Positions 50,560 through 59,568 are shown, counted from the stretch's first letter. The stretch: DNA of 64,000 nucleotides from Rhodococcus maanshanensis NBRC 100610 (GCF_001894865.1 NZ_BCXA01000029.1:52373-116372), one strand, 5' to 3'. The notes: a model not told the origin generated them from the sequence alone. Numbers and translations: made by a program.

Positions 50560-50817
50560 TCAGAGACCCAGCGCCTGCTTGACCTGGACCAGCGTCGGAT
50601 TGGTTGCAGTGCTGCCGTCGGCGAACTTCACGGTCGGGACCACGTGGTTGCCGCCGTTCACGCTGCCGACGAAGTCGGCGGACGCGGGATCGTCCTCGAT
50701 GTCGATCTCGACATAGCTGATGCCGGACTCGTCGAGCTGCTTCTTGAGGCGTCGGCAGTACCCGCACCAGGTGGTGGAGTAGATGGTCAGGTCGGTGGCG
50801 GTCTCTGTAGCGGTCAC
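50560..50817 (-). CDS. mrx1: Mycoredoxin-1
   Basis: An 85-residue glutaredoxin-like protein that reduces mycothiol mixed disulphides. The active site is WCGYC (Cys18, Cys21) and the cis-proline segment is 'NHVVPTVKF'. CGYC is typical of mycoredoxins, which use mycothiol in place of glutathione, and supports an actinobacterial host. GTG 50817 is the start nearest the strand 'DLTIYSTTW'; a SigH-type promoter ends just before it. Matches Rv3198A. Divergent from uvrD2. Confidence 0.95.
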   Translation of the reverse strand: MTATETATDLTIYSTTWCGYCRRLKKQLDESGISYVEIDIEDDPASADFVGSVNGGNHVVPTVKFADGSTATNPTLVQVKQALGL

Positions 50818-50826
50818 GGCGGATAT

Positions 50827-50852
50827 AACACCACGGCCGTCGGCTCTGTTCC
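50827..50852 (-). promoter_or_regulatory. SigH-type promoter of mycoredoxin
   Basis: On the minus strand: GGAAC (50852-50848), 18 nt, GTT (50829-50827). The GTT lies 9 nt before the GTG at 50817, so the transcript should have almost no leader. It is the same element as at sigH. Confidence 0.8.
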
Positions 50853-50917
50853 ACGCCGGTTTGTGATCCCGACGGCTCGATGCGGCGCTGTCGGTGCGCC
50901 CTGCCATGATGGACGCC

Positions 50918-53050
50918 ATGTCAGCGGACGATACGGGCCTGGACCCCCAGCAGTCGGCCGCGGTGCTCGCGCCACGGGGACCGGTGTGCGTGCTGGCCGG
51001 CGCGGGTACGGGCAAGACCAGGACGATCACCCGCCGGATCGCGCACCTCGTCGCGGGCGGGCACGTCTCCGCCGGGCAGGTGCTCGCGGTCACGTTCACG
51101 GCGCGGGCCGCGGGGGAGATGCGGGGCAGGCTTCGCACCCTGGGCATCGGCGACGGCGCCAACCAGGTGCAGGCCCGCACGTTCCACGCCGCGGCGCTGC
51201 GTCAGCTCCGCTACTTCTGGCCGCAGGTCGTCGGCGACACCCAGTGGGACCTGCTCGACCGCAAGTTCGCGATCGTCGCGCAGGCGGCCAACCGGGTCGG
51301 CCTGTCCACCAGCACCGAATCCGTCCGCGACCTGGCGGGCGAGATCGAGTGGTCGAAGGCGTCGCTGATCGCGCCCGAGGACTATCCGGCGGCGGCCGCG
51401 CGGTCGCGACGGGAACCGCCTGCGGACGCGGCCAAGGTCGCCGACGTCTACGCCGCCTACGAGGCGCTCAAGGTCCGCGACGGCGCCATGCTCCTCGACT
51501 TCGACGATCTGCTCCTGCACACCGCCGCCGCGCTGGAGGAGCACTCGACGGTCGCCGAGGAGTTCCGCGACCGGTATCGCTGCTTCGTGGTCGACGAGTA
51601 CCAGGACGTGACGCCCCTGCAGCAGCGGGTGCTCGACGCCTGGCTGGGTGAGCGCGACGACCTCACCGTCGTCGGCGACGCGAACCAGACCATCTACTCG
51701 TTCACCGGGGCCACCCCGCGGTACCTGCTGGACTTCTCCCGGCGGTTCCCCGACGCGGCGGTGGTCCGCCTCGAGCGCGACTATCGCTCGACGCCAGAGG
51801 TGGTGTCGCTGGCGAATCAGGTCATCGGCGCCGCGCGCGGCCGGATCGCGGGCACCCGGCTCAAGCTGATCGGGCAGCGCCCGCCGGGCCCGGCGCCCGA
51901 GTTCGTCGAGTTCGACGACGAGCCAGCCGAGGCAGCGGGGGTCGCGAAGGCGATCCAGAAGCTCATCGCGGGGGGCACCCCTGCCGCGGAGATCGCGGTG
52001 CTCTACCGCATCAACGCGCAGTCCGAGGCGCACGAGCAGGCGCTGACCGAGCTGGACATCCCGTTCCAGGTGCGCGGCGGCGAGGGCTTCTTCACCCGGC
52101 CCGAGGTGCGCCAGGCCGTGTCCGCACTGCGGCAGGCCGCGGGTCGCGACGACCTGCCGCAGGAGGCGGGGCGCGGGAGGGAGCTGATCACGCTGGTCCG
52201 CGCGATCCTGGTGCCGCTGGGGCTGACGGACTCCGAGCCGGTCGGTGCCCAGGCCCGCGAGCGCTGGGCCTCGCTCGGAGCGCTGGTCTCGCTCACCGAG
52301 GACCTGCTGGTGCACGAGCCGGAGCTGGACCTCGACGGTCTGCTCAGGGACCTGGCCGCGCGTGCCGAGGCCCGACACCCACCGACGGTGCAGGGCGTCA
52401 CGCTCGCCTCGCTGCACGCGGCGAAGGGGCTCGAGTGGGACGCGGTGTTCCTGGTCGGACTCGCGGACGGCACCCTGCCGATCGCCCACGCGCTCGGCGA
52501 CAGCAAGTCACCGGACGACGAGGCGGCCGTCGAGGAGGAACGCAGGCTGCTCTACGTCGGGGTCACGCGGGCACGCGAGCACCTGCAGCTGTCCTGGGCT
52601 CTCGCCCGCAACGAGGGAGGACGAAAGTCCAGGCGCCGTTCTCGATTCCTGCACGGCCTCATCCCCGAGGAGTCGCCCGCCTCCCGGATCGCGGCGCCCG
52701 CCGCGACACAGAAGAAGCGACCGCGCTGCCGGGTGTGCGGCAAACCGCTGCTCGGCACCGCCGCGACAATGCTCGGTCGCTGCGAGACCTGCCCGTCGAA
52801 CCTCGACGCCGCGCTGTTCGACTCGCTCAAGGCGTGGCGGTCCGCGAAGTCGAAGGAGCTGAAGGTGCCCGCCTATGTGGTGTTCAGCGATGCGACGCTC
52901 ACCGCGATCGCCGAGCAGCAGCCGCAGGACGACCGCGGGCTGGTGGCGATCCCCGGGATCGGCGCGGCGAAGCTCGAGCGGTACGGGGCTGACGTCCTCG
53001 CGGTGGTACGGGGCGAGTCCCCGGTCGGCGACCCGGAACTGGCACCGTGA
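50918..53050 (+). CDS. uvrD2: DNA helicase UvrD2
   Basis: A 710-residue superfamily-1 helicase. Walker A is GAGTGKTRT, motif II is [13 protein letters not shown], motif III '[19 protein letters not shown]', motif VI '[17 protein letters not shown]'. After the motor come the UvrD2-specific four-cysteine zinc module ([13 protein letters not shown]) and a C-terminal HRDC domain (about 640-700, '[20 protein letters not shown]'). This architecture is typical of mycobacterial UvrD2 (Rv3198c). ATG 50918 is chosen; a CATGAT box lies 7 nt upstream. Confidence 0.95.
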   Translation: MSADDTGLDPQQSAAVLAPRGPVCVLAGAGTGKTRTITRRIAHLVAGGHVSAGQVLAVTFTARAAGEMRGRLRTLGIGDGANQVQARTFHAAALRQLRYFWPQVVGDTQWDLLDRKFAIVAQAANRVGLSTSTESVRDLAGEIEWSKASLIAPEDYPAAAARSRREPPADAAKVADVYAAYEALKVRDGAMLLDFDDLLLHTAAALEEHSTVAEEFRDRYRCFVVDEYQDVTPLQQRVLDAWLGERDDLTVVGDANQTIYSFTGATPRYLLDFSRRFPDAAVVRLERDYRSTPEVVSLANQVIGAARGRIAGTRLKLIGQRPPGPAPEFVEFDDEPAEAAGVAKAIQKLIAGGTPAAEIAVLYRINAQSEAHEQALTELDIPFQVRGGEGFFTRPEVRQAVSALRQAAGRDDLPQEAGRGRELITLVRAILVPLGLTDSEPVGAQARERWASLGALVSLTEDLLVHEPELDLDGLLRDLAARAEARHPPTVQGVTLASLHAAKGLEWDAVFLVGLADGTLPIAHALGDSKSPDDEAAVEEERRLLYVGVTRAREHLQLSWALARNEGGRKSRRRSRFLHGLIPEESPASRIAAPAATQKKRPRCRVCGKPLLGTAATMLGRCETCPSNLDAALFDSLKAWRSAKSKELKVPAYVVFSDATLTAIAEQQPQDDRGLVAIPGIGAAKLERYGADVLAVVRGESPVGDPELAP

Positions 53051-53075
53051 CAGCCGGACGCGGGAAACCGCAGGT

Positions 53076-53115
53076 CAAAAATAGGTTGTGCGGTTTGTAG
53101 GAGACCGCATACCCT
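53076..53115 (+). promoter_or_regulatory. whiB7-type promoter with AT-rich upstream element
   Basis: CAAAAATA (53076-53083), then TTGTGC (-35, 53086-53091), 18 nt, TACCCT (-10, 53110-53115). An AT-rich stretch next to the -35 is the feature WhiB7 itself reads together with the primary sigma factor, so this is probably the autoregulated whiB7 promoter. Confidence 0.65.
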
Positions 53116-53214
53116 GGTTTCCGACGCAGCGAGCCCCGGCTTGCCGTCGCGACAAGCCCGCAGGTGCCTCGGCGCCGGCGGGACCGCACGAACGAAAGGG
53201 GAGGTGAACGACAG

Positions 53215-53391
53215 ATGATCGATTGGAACCGCAGCGCGAACGCGTACGCGGCGACCGCTCGTGTCGCAGGCGCCGTTCACCTGCCCGCAGCTACGTGGGC
53301 GGTGGCGCCGAAGCGCGTCGTCCGCCATCGCGCACACGCAGCAGCCCTCTCGTCCGTGCCCCGGAGTAGAAGCCGAACCACCATTCGGTAG
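53215..53391 (+). CDS. Leader ORF upstream of whiB7 (58 codons)
   Basis: A short frame in the whiB7 leader that starts MIDWNRSANAYAATAR and is rich in Arg and Ala toward its end (APKRVVRHRAHAAA). A very strong AAAGGGGAGGTG site lies 9-10 nt before ATG 53215. Its stop lies 15 nt before the terminator stem. In mycobacteria a translated leader ORF lets ribosome-targeting drugs relieve termination and turn on whiB7. The peptide probably matters through its translation and not as a protein. Exact start is inferred. Confidence 0.6.
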   Translation: MIDWNRSANAYAATARVAGAVHLPAATWAVAPKRVVRHRAHAAALSSVPRSRSRTTIR

Positions 53392-53406
53392 GGACTCCTT
53401 CCTCTC

Positions 53407-53444
53407 GGCCACGGACGCACCAGCGGACCGTGGCCTTTGTTTTT
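53407..53444 (+). terminator. Attenuator terminator in the whiB7 leader
   Basis: GGCCACGG (53407-53414) pairs with CCGTGGCC (53428-53435), followed directly by TTTGTTTTT. It is a classical intrinsic terminator placed 77 nt before the whiB7 start, so read-through must be regulated. Confidence 0.85.
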
Positions 53445-53520
53445 GAGCTCGTTGCTCCAAAGCCCGGTTTTCGGTTCGCACCACGACCTGAATCCATCGC
53501 AGAGCTTTAAGGAGAACGAC

Positions 53521-53835
53521 GTGTCTACCGCGACATGCCGAGACGATTTCCGGACCGTGACCGCCATCAGCGAGCCGACCGTGATCGCACCCGCGCGACG
53601 CGAACTGCCGTGCCGAGCCGACAATCCCGATCTCTGGTTCGGTGAGACCCCAGCAGAGCTCGAGCAGGCGAAGACGCTCTGTGCTCAGTGCCCGATCCGC
53701 GCCCGCTGCCTCAGCGCTGCGCTGGACCGCGCCGAACCGTGGGGCGTGTGGGGTGGCGAGATCCTCGATCAGGGCGTCGTCATCGCGCGCAAGCGTCCCC
53801 GTGGTCGCCCGAGGAAGGTGGCCGTGTGCGCGTGA
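53521..53835 (+). CDS. whiB7: Antibiotic-response regulator WhiB7
   Basis: A 104-residue Wbl protein. It has the Fe-S cysteines (LPCRADN, then CAQC and C in 'CPIRARC'), the Wbl turn GVWGGE and a C-terminal AT-hook RGRPRK, which is diagnostic of WhiB7. It activates resistance genes to ribosome-targeting antibiotics in actinobacteria. GTG 53521 has an AAGGAG site upstream. It is controlled by a 405-nt leader with an upstream ORF and a terminator. Converges on xthA. Confidence 0.96.
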   Translation: MSTATCRDDFRTVTAISEPTVIAPARRELPCRADNPDLWFGETPAELEQAKTLCAQCPIRARCLSAALDRAEPWGVWGGEILDQGVVIARKRPRGRPRKVAVCA

Positions 53836-53857
53836 CCGGGTGGACCGGGCGGCCGGC

Positions 53858-54772
53858 TCAGAGCTCGTAGTCGACGACGACCGGGGCGTGATCGCTCATC
53901 CGCTTGTCCGCGGCGGGTTCGCGGTCGGTCCCCGCGGAGACGGCCGCCCGGGCGAGCCCGGGTGTCGCGAGGTGGTAGTCGATGCGCCAGCCGACGTCGT
54001 TGGCGAACGACTGCCCAAGCCACGACCACCACGAGTACGGCCCGTCGGTGTCCGGATTCCGGCTGCGGACGACGTCGACCAGGGTGCGGGGGGACAGGAT
54101 CGAGCCGAACCACTCGCGCTCCTTGGGGAGGTAGCCCTCGACCTGGTTGCTGCGCCGCCAGTTCCGCACGTCGTGGCGGGTGTGCGCGATGTTGAGGTCG
54201 CCCATGAGCAGCAGGTCCCTGCCGCGCGCCCCGGCGTCGCGGCGGGAACGCGTCAACTGGCGTGCGAACCCGTCCAGGAAGCGCATCTTGCGCTCGTAGC
54301 GGGCGCCGCCGTCCGGCGCCTCCCGCATCCGCCCCGGCTTCTGGAGATGGGCGGGGAGGCCGCCCTTGGGCAGGTAGAGCGACGCGACGGTGATCGGTGC
54401 GTCGGCGAGGTCGACCTCGACGTACCGACCATGGGCGGCGAACTCGCGGAGCCCGCGGGCCAGCGGCACCGGATCGAGTTCGGCTGTGTCGGTGTGGACT
54501 TCACCGGGACCCCGAACCAGGGCGGTGCCGCTCCACGTCCGGATCGCGTCGGGGGCGTGCCTGGTCAGGATCGCGACGCCGTTGCGGCCGGCGTGCACGC
54601 CCTCGTCGTAGGCGAGGTGATAACCGCCGAACACCCCGGGGGGAATCGCGGCTGCCCGGGCCCGCACCTCCTGCAGCGCCACCACATCCGGGTCGCGCTC
54701 GCGCAGCCACTGCTCGAATCCCCGCCGCCTGGCCGCCCGGATGCCGTTGATGTTGAAGGTCGCGATCCGCAC
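53858..54772 (-). CDS. xthA: Exodeoxyribonuclease III (XthA-family AP endonuclease)
   Basis: A 304-residue endonuclease/exonuclease/phosphatase-fold enzyme for abasic-site repair. Motifs: 'RIATFNINGIRAA', 'VVALQEVRA', 'LYLPKGG', 'LLLMGDLNIAHTRHD' (catalytic Asp-Asn), 'WRIDYHLAT' and 'SDHAPVVVDYEL'. Length is typical. GTG 54772 starts the first strand; TACACT lies 8 nt upstream. First gene of a small insert relative to M. tuberculosis order. Confidence 0.94.
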   Translation of the reverse strand: MRIATFNINGIRAARRRGFEQWLRERDPDVVALQEVRARAAAIPPGVFGGYHLAYDEGVHAGRNGVAILTRHAPDAIRTWSGTALVRGPGEVHTDTAELDPVPLARGLREFAAHGRYVEVDLADAPITVASLYLPKGGLPAHLQKPGRMREAPDGGARYERKMRFLDGFARQLTRSRRDAGARGRDLLLMGDLNIAHTRHDVRNWRRSNQVEGYLPKEREWFGSILSPRTLVDVVRSRNPDTDGPYSWWSWLGQSFANDVGWRIDYHLATPGLARAAVSAGTDREPAADKRMSDHAPVVVDYEL

Positions 54773-54804
54773 GGTCGACCAGTGTAGGCAGTCGAGCTAC
54801 GCCG

Positions 54805-55323
54805 TCACCCGGGTGACCCGATCGGGCTGCGTGGCCGCAGGAGGACCACCGGAATCTCCCGCTCGGCCCACGACTGGTAAGTGTCGAAGTCGGCGTAGGC
54901 GTCGACCAGCAACGGCCAGAGCCGGTCCCGCTGACGGGAGTCGGCCGTGGCCGCGGTGACGTCGCGGCACTGCCTGCCTACCTGGATGCGTGTGTGTGGG
55001 TTTGCGCACAGGTTGCGGTACCACTGCGGATGCTTCGGCAGCCCACCCTGCGACGCGACCACGACGACGTCCGATCCGTCCTCGATGTAGAGCAACGGAG
55101 TGGTGTACACGGTGCCGGACTTACGGCCGCGGTGCTCGAGCAGCAGGGTCGGGACCGGCTTGCGGAAACCGGCGCCGATGCGCCACTTTCCCCCGATGCG
55201 GCCCCCGGTACGGCGGTAGAGCCAGACCTGGCACCTGCCGACGAACTTGAAGATCCTTGGCAGAAGAGGGGAATCGAGCTGGCGCGGCCGGGGTGGGATC
55301 GCGCGGGTCGTGCGTTCGGTCAC
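54805..55323 (-). CDS. DDN-like F420-dependent/nitroreductase-family protein
   Basis: A 172-residue split-barrel protein of the deazaflavin-dependent nitroreductase (DDN) family. It has 'PTLLLEHRGRKSGTVYTTPL', 'VVVVASQGGLPKHPQWYRNL' and a C-terminal 'FDTYQSWAEREIPVVLLRP'. The GRKSG and HPQWYxNL motifs are typical of members that bind F420 or fatty acids. GTG 55323 is the family-length start. It lies 38 nt downstream of the Rieske oxygenase gene on the same strand and may share its transcript. Confidence 0.9.
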   Translation of the reverse strand: MTERTTRAIPPRPRQLDSPLLPRIFKFVGRCQVWLYRRTGGRIGGKWRIGAGFRKPVPTLLLEHRGRKSGTVYTTPLLYIEDGSDVVVVASQGGLPKHPQWYRNLCANPHTRIQVGRQCRDVTAATADSRQRDRLWPLLVDAYADFDTYQSWAEREIPVVLLRPRSPIGSPG

Positions 55324-55360
55324 GGGTGTTGGCTCCTTCGTCTCTCGCGTACCGTCGAGC

Positions 55361-56533
55361 TCAGCCGAGGGCCACGCCGAGTTCGGTGGCGAAGGTCCTG
55401 ATCATGTGCTGGACGCCGATCTCGTTGCGGCCGATGATCATGTGGTCGTGCTGGCCGCGCCGCACACCCTCGCCGCACTGGGGCAACATCGCGAAGTCCT
55501 CGTCGCGGACCGCGCCGTGCACCTGCGCGAAGACGGTGTCGTACAGGTCGCGCTGTTCGTCGGTGGTCGCGGGGATACGGGCCATCCAGCTGTGGCGAAG
55601 CGTGCAGCGCGTCGGGGATCCGGCGGGGAGCATGTCGAGGACCTCGACGCCGACCGGGCTGTTCGCGAGGATGAGGTTGGGATAGATCCAGTAGATCACC
55701 CCCATGTTCGCCGATGGGTCCCACGTTCCCTTGGCATCGGTGTCCAGGTCGGTGATCCAGTTGAACGGGAAGCCCATGCGGTGGTGCCTGCCGAACGCAT
55801 CGTGAATCGAGGTGTTCGCGACCGTGTTCTGGCCGATCACGCTCTCGGAGTGGACGAAAGGGAAGTGGTAGCTCTCGGCGAAGGCCTCGAGCGCACCCTT
55901 CCAGCTCACGTCCGACTCGAACTCACGCTCGTCGTGGTACCCGTAGGACGCGTAGTCGAACTGGGCGAGCTCCGCGCCCATGGGGCCGAGATGGGTGTCC
56001 ACGTCGATGGATTCGTCCGCGGTCAGCACCGCCCAGATGAATCCGTGCTTCTCCTCGCTCGGCAGTTCCACCAGTCCGTAGTCGCCGCGCTCCATGCCGG
56101 CGAAGCCCGCCTTGCCCGGTACGCCGACCAGATTCCCGGTGTTCTTGTACGTCCACGCGTGATAGGGGCAGGTGAAACGGGTTGCATTGCCGGAGCCGCA
56201 GGCGGGCATCGCGCCGCGATGCCTGCAGTAGTTGAGGAAGACGTGCGCGGTTCCGCCGCTGTCGCGGGTGACCAGTAGCGAGTCGCCGAGCACGCTGCGC
56301 ACGACATAGTCGTTCGGTCGTCCCACCTGGGCACTGGGCACGATCGCCAGCGGGGTGCGCCGCAGGATCTGTGCCTCCTCGACCTCGGTGATCTTCGGGT
56401 CTCGGTAGTAGTGCAACGGCACGCGCAGCGTTGATTCGGCCATGTCGGTCGTGCCGCCCTGCACATGTCGGAGTGCGCGCCGGGTGAGGTCGTCCGTCAA
56501 ACCGGTGTGACGGGTGTCGGGCTGTGTGGTCAT
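55361..56533 (-). CDS. Rieske non-heme iron oxygenase, alpha subunit
   Basis: A 390-residue ring-hydroxylating dioxygenase large subunit. The Rieske [2Fe-2S] ligands are Cys103, His105, Cys122 and His125 (NYCRHRG, CPYHAW). The catalytic domain has the non-heme Fe motif 'AFAESYHFPFVHSE' (two histidines). No beta subunit, ferredoxin or reductase gene is adjacent, so its electron donor lies elsewhere and it may be a homo-oligomer. The substrate is unknown. ATG 56533 gives normal length. Divergent from TetR, its likely regulator. Confidence 0.93.
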   Translation of the reverse strand: MTTQPDTRHTGLTDDLTRRALRHVQGGTTDMAESTLRVPLHYYRDPKITEVEEAQILRRTPLAIVPSAQVGRPNDYVVRSVLGDSLLVTRDSGGTAHVFLNYCRHRGAMPACGSGNATRFTCPYHAWTYKNTGNLVGVPGKAGFAGMERGDYGLVELPSEEKHGFIWAVLTADESIDVDTHLGPMGAELAQFDYASYGYHDEREFESDVSWKGALEAFAESYHFPFVHSESVIGQNTVANTSIHDAFGRHHRMGFPFNWITDLDTDAKGTWDPSANMGVIYWIYPNLILANSPVGVEVLDMLPAGSPTRCTLRHSWMARIPATTDEQRDLYDTVFAQVHGAVRDEDFAMLPQCGEGVRRGQHDHMIIGRNEIGVQHMIRTFATELGVALG

Positions 56534-56707
56534 CGTCTGGTCCTTCCCGCGCCCCCGGGTCGGGCCGCCGATGCGGAGACCATACAACAGGCATCATTTG
56601 TACGGTCAGGCTTTCCGGGATCCGAACCCTGTCGACGACCACTCCCTGTGTCGGCGCGGGTAGGGTTCGACCGACAACTGCCTGGCCACAGGAGGGATGA
56701 CGGGTCG

Positions 56708-57325
56708 ATGCGCACACACGGTTGGTCGGGCGCGACACCCGCCGACGACGACGAGGCGATTGCCCGCATCCTCGAAGCGGCCCGCCGCGCCGTTGACCGG
56801 TCCGGCGGCGACATCAGCATCACGGCGGTCGCCCGGGATCTCGGTGTCACCCGACAGACCGTCTACCGGTACTTCCCGACCGTCGAGGCACTGCTCGGTG
56901 CCACCGCGATCGCCCAGGTCGACCCGTTCCTGGATCTACTCGCCGCGCATCTCGGCGGCATCCGCGACCCCACGGAGGCCGTCGTGGAGGGCATCGCCTA
57001 CACCCTTGAGCAGATCCCCGAGGAGAAGTACCTGAGCATGGTGCTCGCGCCAGGGCGGGCCAGCGCCTTCTCGGCCGGCGTCACCTCCGACACCGCGCTG
57101 GCGTTCGGCCGGTCGATCCTCGAACGGTTCGGTGTCGACTGGGTCGAGGCGGGTCTGGCGGGCGCGAACCTCGACGAACTGGTCGAACACATGCTCCGCA
57201 TCGTGCAGTCGTTCGTCATCGATCCAGGGCGCCCGCGCCGCAGCGGCGCCGAGCTGAGGAGCTACCTACGGAAATGGGTCGCACCGGCGGTGGATCGAAT
57301 GCGGTCGCCTGCCGGTGCGCACTGA
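56708..57325 (+). CDS. TetR-family regulator divergent from the Rieske oxygenase
   Basis: A 205-residue TetR regulator with its HTH at about 15-62 ('DEAIARILEAARRAVDRSGG', 'ISITAVARDLGVTRQTVYRY') and an alpha-helical ligand domain. Its 174-nt divergent gap with the oxygenase gene suggests that it represses the gene in the absence of the substrate. I see no clear palindrome of TetR size. ATG 56708 is used. Converges on the ABC1 kinase gene. Confidence 0.9.
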   Translation: MRTHGWSGATPADDDEAIARILEAARRAVDRSGGDISITAVARDLGVTRQTVYRYFPTVEALLGATAIAQVDPFLDLLAAHLGGIRDPTEAVVEGIAYTLEQIPEEKYLSMVLAPGRASAFSAGVTSDTALAFGRSILERFGVDWVEAGLAGANLDELVEHMLRIVQSFVIDPGRPRRSGAELRSYLRKWVAPAVDRMRSPAGAH

Positions 57326-57340
57326 CCGGGGACGGGTCCG

Positions 57341-58681
57341 CTACTCGGCCTGCCGCACGTCCTCGGTGAAGCCGGGCAGCCACTTCGTGAGGATCTCCAT
57401 GTAGGGCGCGTAGGCGTCGAGCTGGGCGCAGATGCCGACCGAGCCGAGCAGCACCCGGAAGATCATCACGTACTCGGCTGGCATGTTCAGGGCCCGCGCG
57501 GTCCGGAACTGCGCGGAGGAGAAGTCCGTCGCGGTCCCGGCCGCCTTCTGCAGCCACGTCCTGGTGAAGTGGAAGGACTCGGTGTGGATGGGGTCGGTGA
57601 ACGGACGGAGGTAGTCGGCGATCTCCTGATCGGTGACGTTGCGGCCGGGCAGCACGAATCCGTTGGTGCGCAGCAGTTCCGTCAGCTCGTCGAAGCGTTC
57701 CTCGAGTGCGAGCCGAACCATCCTGCCGAGCACAGGCGGCAGCCCGCCCGGCATCGGCGCGCATGCGCCGTAGTCGATGACCCCGAGCCTGCCGTCCTCG
57801 AGCATCATGAAATTGCCGGGGTGTGGATCGCTGTGCAGCAGTCCGACCCGGGCGGGCGAGGCGAAGTGGAACTCGGCGAGCAGGGCACCCGCGCTGTTGC
57901 GCTGTTCGGCGGTACCGCTGGCGATGATCGTCGACAGCGGTGTCGCCGACATCCATTCGGTGATCACCACTTTCGGCGAACTCGCGACCACCTTCGGGAT
58001 CGCGAACCTGGGGTCGCCCGCGAACTCGGCGGCGAAGGCTCGTTGGTTGTTCGCCTCGATGCGGTAATCCAGCTCGTCCTCGGTGCGGGCGGTGAGCTCC
58101 TCGAGGACGGGCTTGACGTCGGCACCGGGGATCACCGAGCTGAACATCCCGGCGAAGCGCGAGAGCGTCCGCAGGTCCGCTCGCAGGGCCTCGTCCGCGC
58201 CCGGGTACTGCACCTTCACCGCGACCTCGCGGCCGTCGGACCACACCGCGCGGTGCACCTGCCCGATGCTGGCCGAGGCCGTCGGGGTGTCGTCGAAGGA
58301 CGCGAACCGATCGCGCCACTTGCTGCCGAGCTGCTCGCCCAGCACCCGGTGCACCTTCTTGGCTGGCAACGGTGGCGCCTCCGCCTGCAGCTTCGTCAAC
58401 GCCTCCCGGTAGGGCTCCGCGAACTCCTCGGGGACGGCGGCCTCCATCACGCTCAGTGCCTGTCCGAGCTTCATCGCGCCGCCCTTGAGTTCACCGAGCA
58501 CGGTGAACAATTGCTCGGCCGCCTGTTGGGTCAGCTTGGCGTCGATCTCCTCGCGGTCGCCGCCGACGAGCTTGCGGCCGAACCCGACCGCCGCGCGTCC
58601 CGCGATCCCGAGCGGAATGCTCGCCAGTTTGGCGGTGCGGGCGGAACTGCTGCGGGGGATGTCTGACACGCCCACCATCAT
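57341..58681 (-). CDS. ABC1/UbiB-family atypical kinase
   Basis: A 446-residue atypical protein kinase-like protein. Features: 'KLGQALSVMEAAVPEEFAEP' (KxGQ motif), 'SASIGQVHRAVWSDGREVAV' (Ala-rich loop), 'LHSDPHPGNFMMLEDGRLGV' and 'VIDYGACAPM' (catalytic and metal loops). Family members (Rv3197 position) support lipid-quinone metabolism; Rv3197 was also linked to antibiotic resistance. ATG 58681 overlaps the preceding gene's stop by ATGA; ATG 58678 is the next codon. Confidence 0.93.
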   Translation of the reverse strand: MMVGVSDIPRSSSARTAKLASIPLGIAGRAAVGFGRKLVGGDREEIDAKLTQQAAEQLFTVLGELKGGAMKLGQALSVMEAAVPEEFAEPYREALTKLQAEAPPLPAKKVHRVLGEQLGSKWRDRFASFDDTPTASASIGQVHRAVWSDGREVAVKVQYPGADEALRADLRTLSRFAGMFSSVIPGADVKPVLEELTARTEDELDYRIEANNQRAFAAEFAGDPRFAIPKVVASSPKVVITEWMSATPLSTIIASGTAEQRNSAGALLAEFHFASPARVGLLHSDPHPGNFMMLEDGRLGVIDYGACAPMPGGLPPVLGRMVRLALEERFDELTELLRTNGFVLPGRNVTDQEIADYLRPFTDPIHTESFHFTRTWLQKAAGTATDFSSAQFRTARALNMPAEYVMIFRVLLGSVGICAQLDAYAPYMEILTKWLPGFTEDVRQAE

Positions 58682-59568
58682 GGCTGACGATCCGCCGGTT
58701 CGCCCACAAGTCCGGCGCGGCGGCGGCATCCACAGCGCGGATGGGGCGGCCACGTCCGCCTGACCAGTCGATACGTTGTCAGGTTCAGTTCCAGGGTGGT
58801 GTCGAGACAGGCGGGTGAGCGCGCGGGCTGGGCGGCGATCAGCACGTTCAGCTCCGCGAGCGCGAGTGCCGTGGTGGCCAGGATCGCCGCCGGGTCCGCG
58901 TGCCCGACCGCGCCGAGCAACTGTGCGGCCAGGTGGGGCCACTCGTGGTCACGAGAGGTCCTGGTGAGGTCGGCGCAGCGCAGGCAGCTCGTGTGGCCGG
59001 GCAGCACCAGCGGCCCGACGACGCCTGCCCCGTCGCGGAGCCGGACCTGCAGGTGTGGCATCCGCGCCCCGACGAGCTCGGCCACGAATCCCGGATCGGG
59101 AACCAGCTCGTCGGCAAGGACCACGAGGGCCGATCGGTCGATGCGCGGGACTCCGCCGCCACCGAACGGTACGGACCGGGTCAGCCGCACCCTGCCGTCG
59201 GCGAGGGCGCGTGCGATGCCGTCGGAGAGCGGCCCGCGGCCGTGCACGTGCACGGCCGCGACGCAGCGGGGTGCCTGCGTCGCGGGCATCAAGAGCGCGG
59301 CTGCGGCCAACTCGGCCAGCAGGGCCGCGATTTCGGCCGTCGACAGTCCGATTTCCTGTGCGCGGCAGAGGATCTCGTCGCGACTGTGCTGACCGTCGAG
59401 CAGCCGCAGCAGCGCGGCAACCGCGTGCGGGGCGACCCCGGCCGGCACCGTGAGGAGCAGGGCGCGCTCGGGGTCCCAGCCCAGTTGGACGCTGCCGCTG
59501 GGCCGAACCAGGATCGGGATCCGCGGATCGAGCCGCGGGCCCGCGCTCAGTGCCGAGGCCGGTGTCAT
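58678..59568 (-). CDS. TOMM cyclodehydratase-like / leader-binding protein (Rv3196-like)
   Basis: A 296-residue protein with an N-terminal winged-helix-like segment ('VAPHAVAALLRLLDGQHSRD') and a C-terminal ThiF/E1-like part. Its cysteine pairs 'HTSCLRCADL' (C-x2-C) and 'HPRCGCRRR' (C-x-C) could form a zinc tetrad like that of the C component of azoline-forming cyclodehydratases. No YcaO, precursor peptide or dehydrogenase gene is nearby. The function is unknown. It overlaps the ABC1 kinase gene downstream, so the pair is co-translated. Confidence 0.75.
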   Translation of the reverse strand: MTPASALSAGPRLDPRIPILVRPSGSVQLGWDPERALLLTVPAGVAPHAVAALLRLLDGQHSRDEILCRAQEIGLSTAEIAALLAELAAAALLMPATQAPRCVAAVHVHGRGPLSDGIARALADGRVRLTRSVPFGGGGVPRIDRSALVVLADELVPDPGFVAELVGARMPHLQVRLRDGAGVVGPLVLPGHTSCLRCADLTRTSRDHEWPHLAAQLLGAVGHADPAAILATTALALAELNVLIAAQPARSPACLDTTLELNLTTYRLVRRTWPPHPRCGCRRRAGLVGEPADRQP

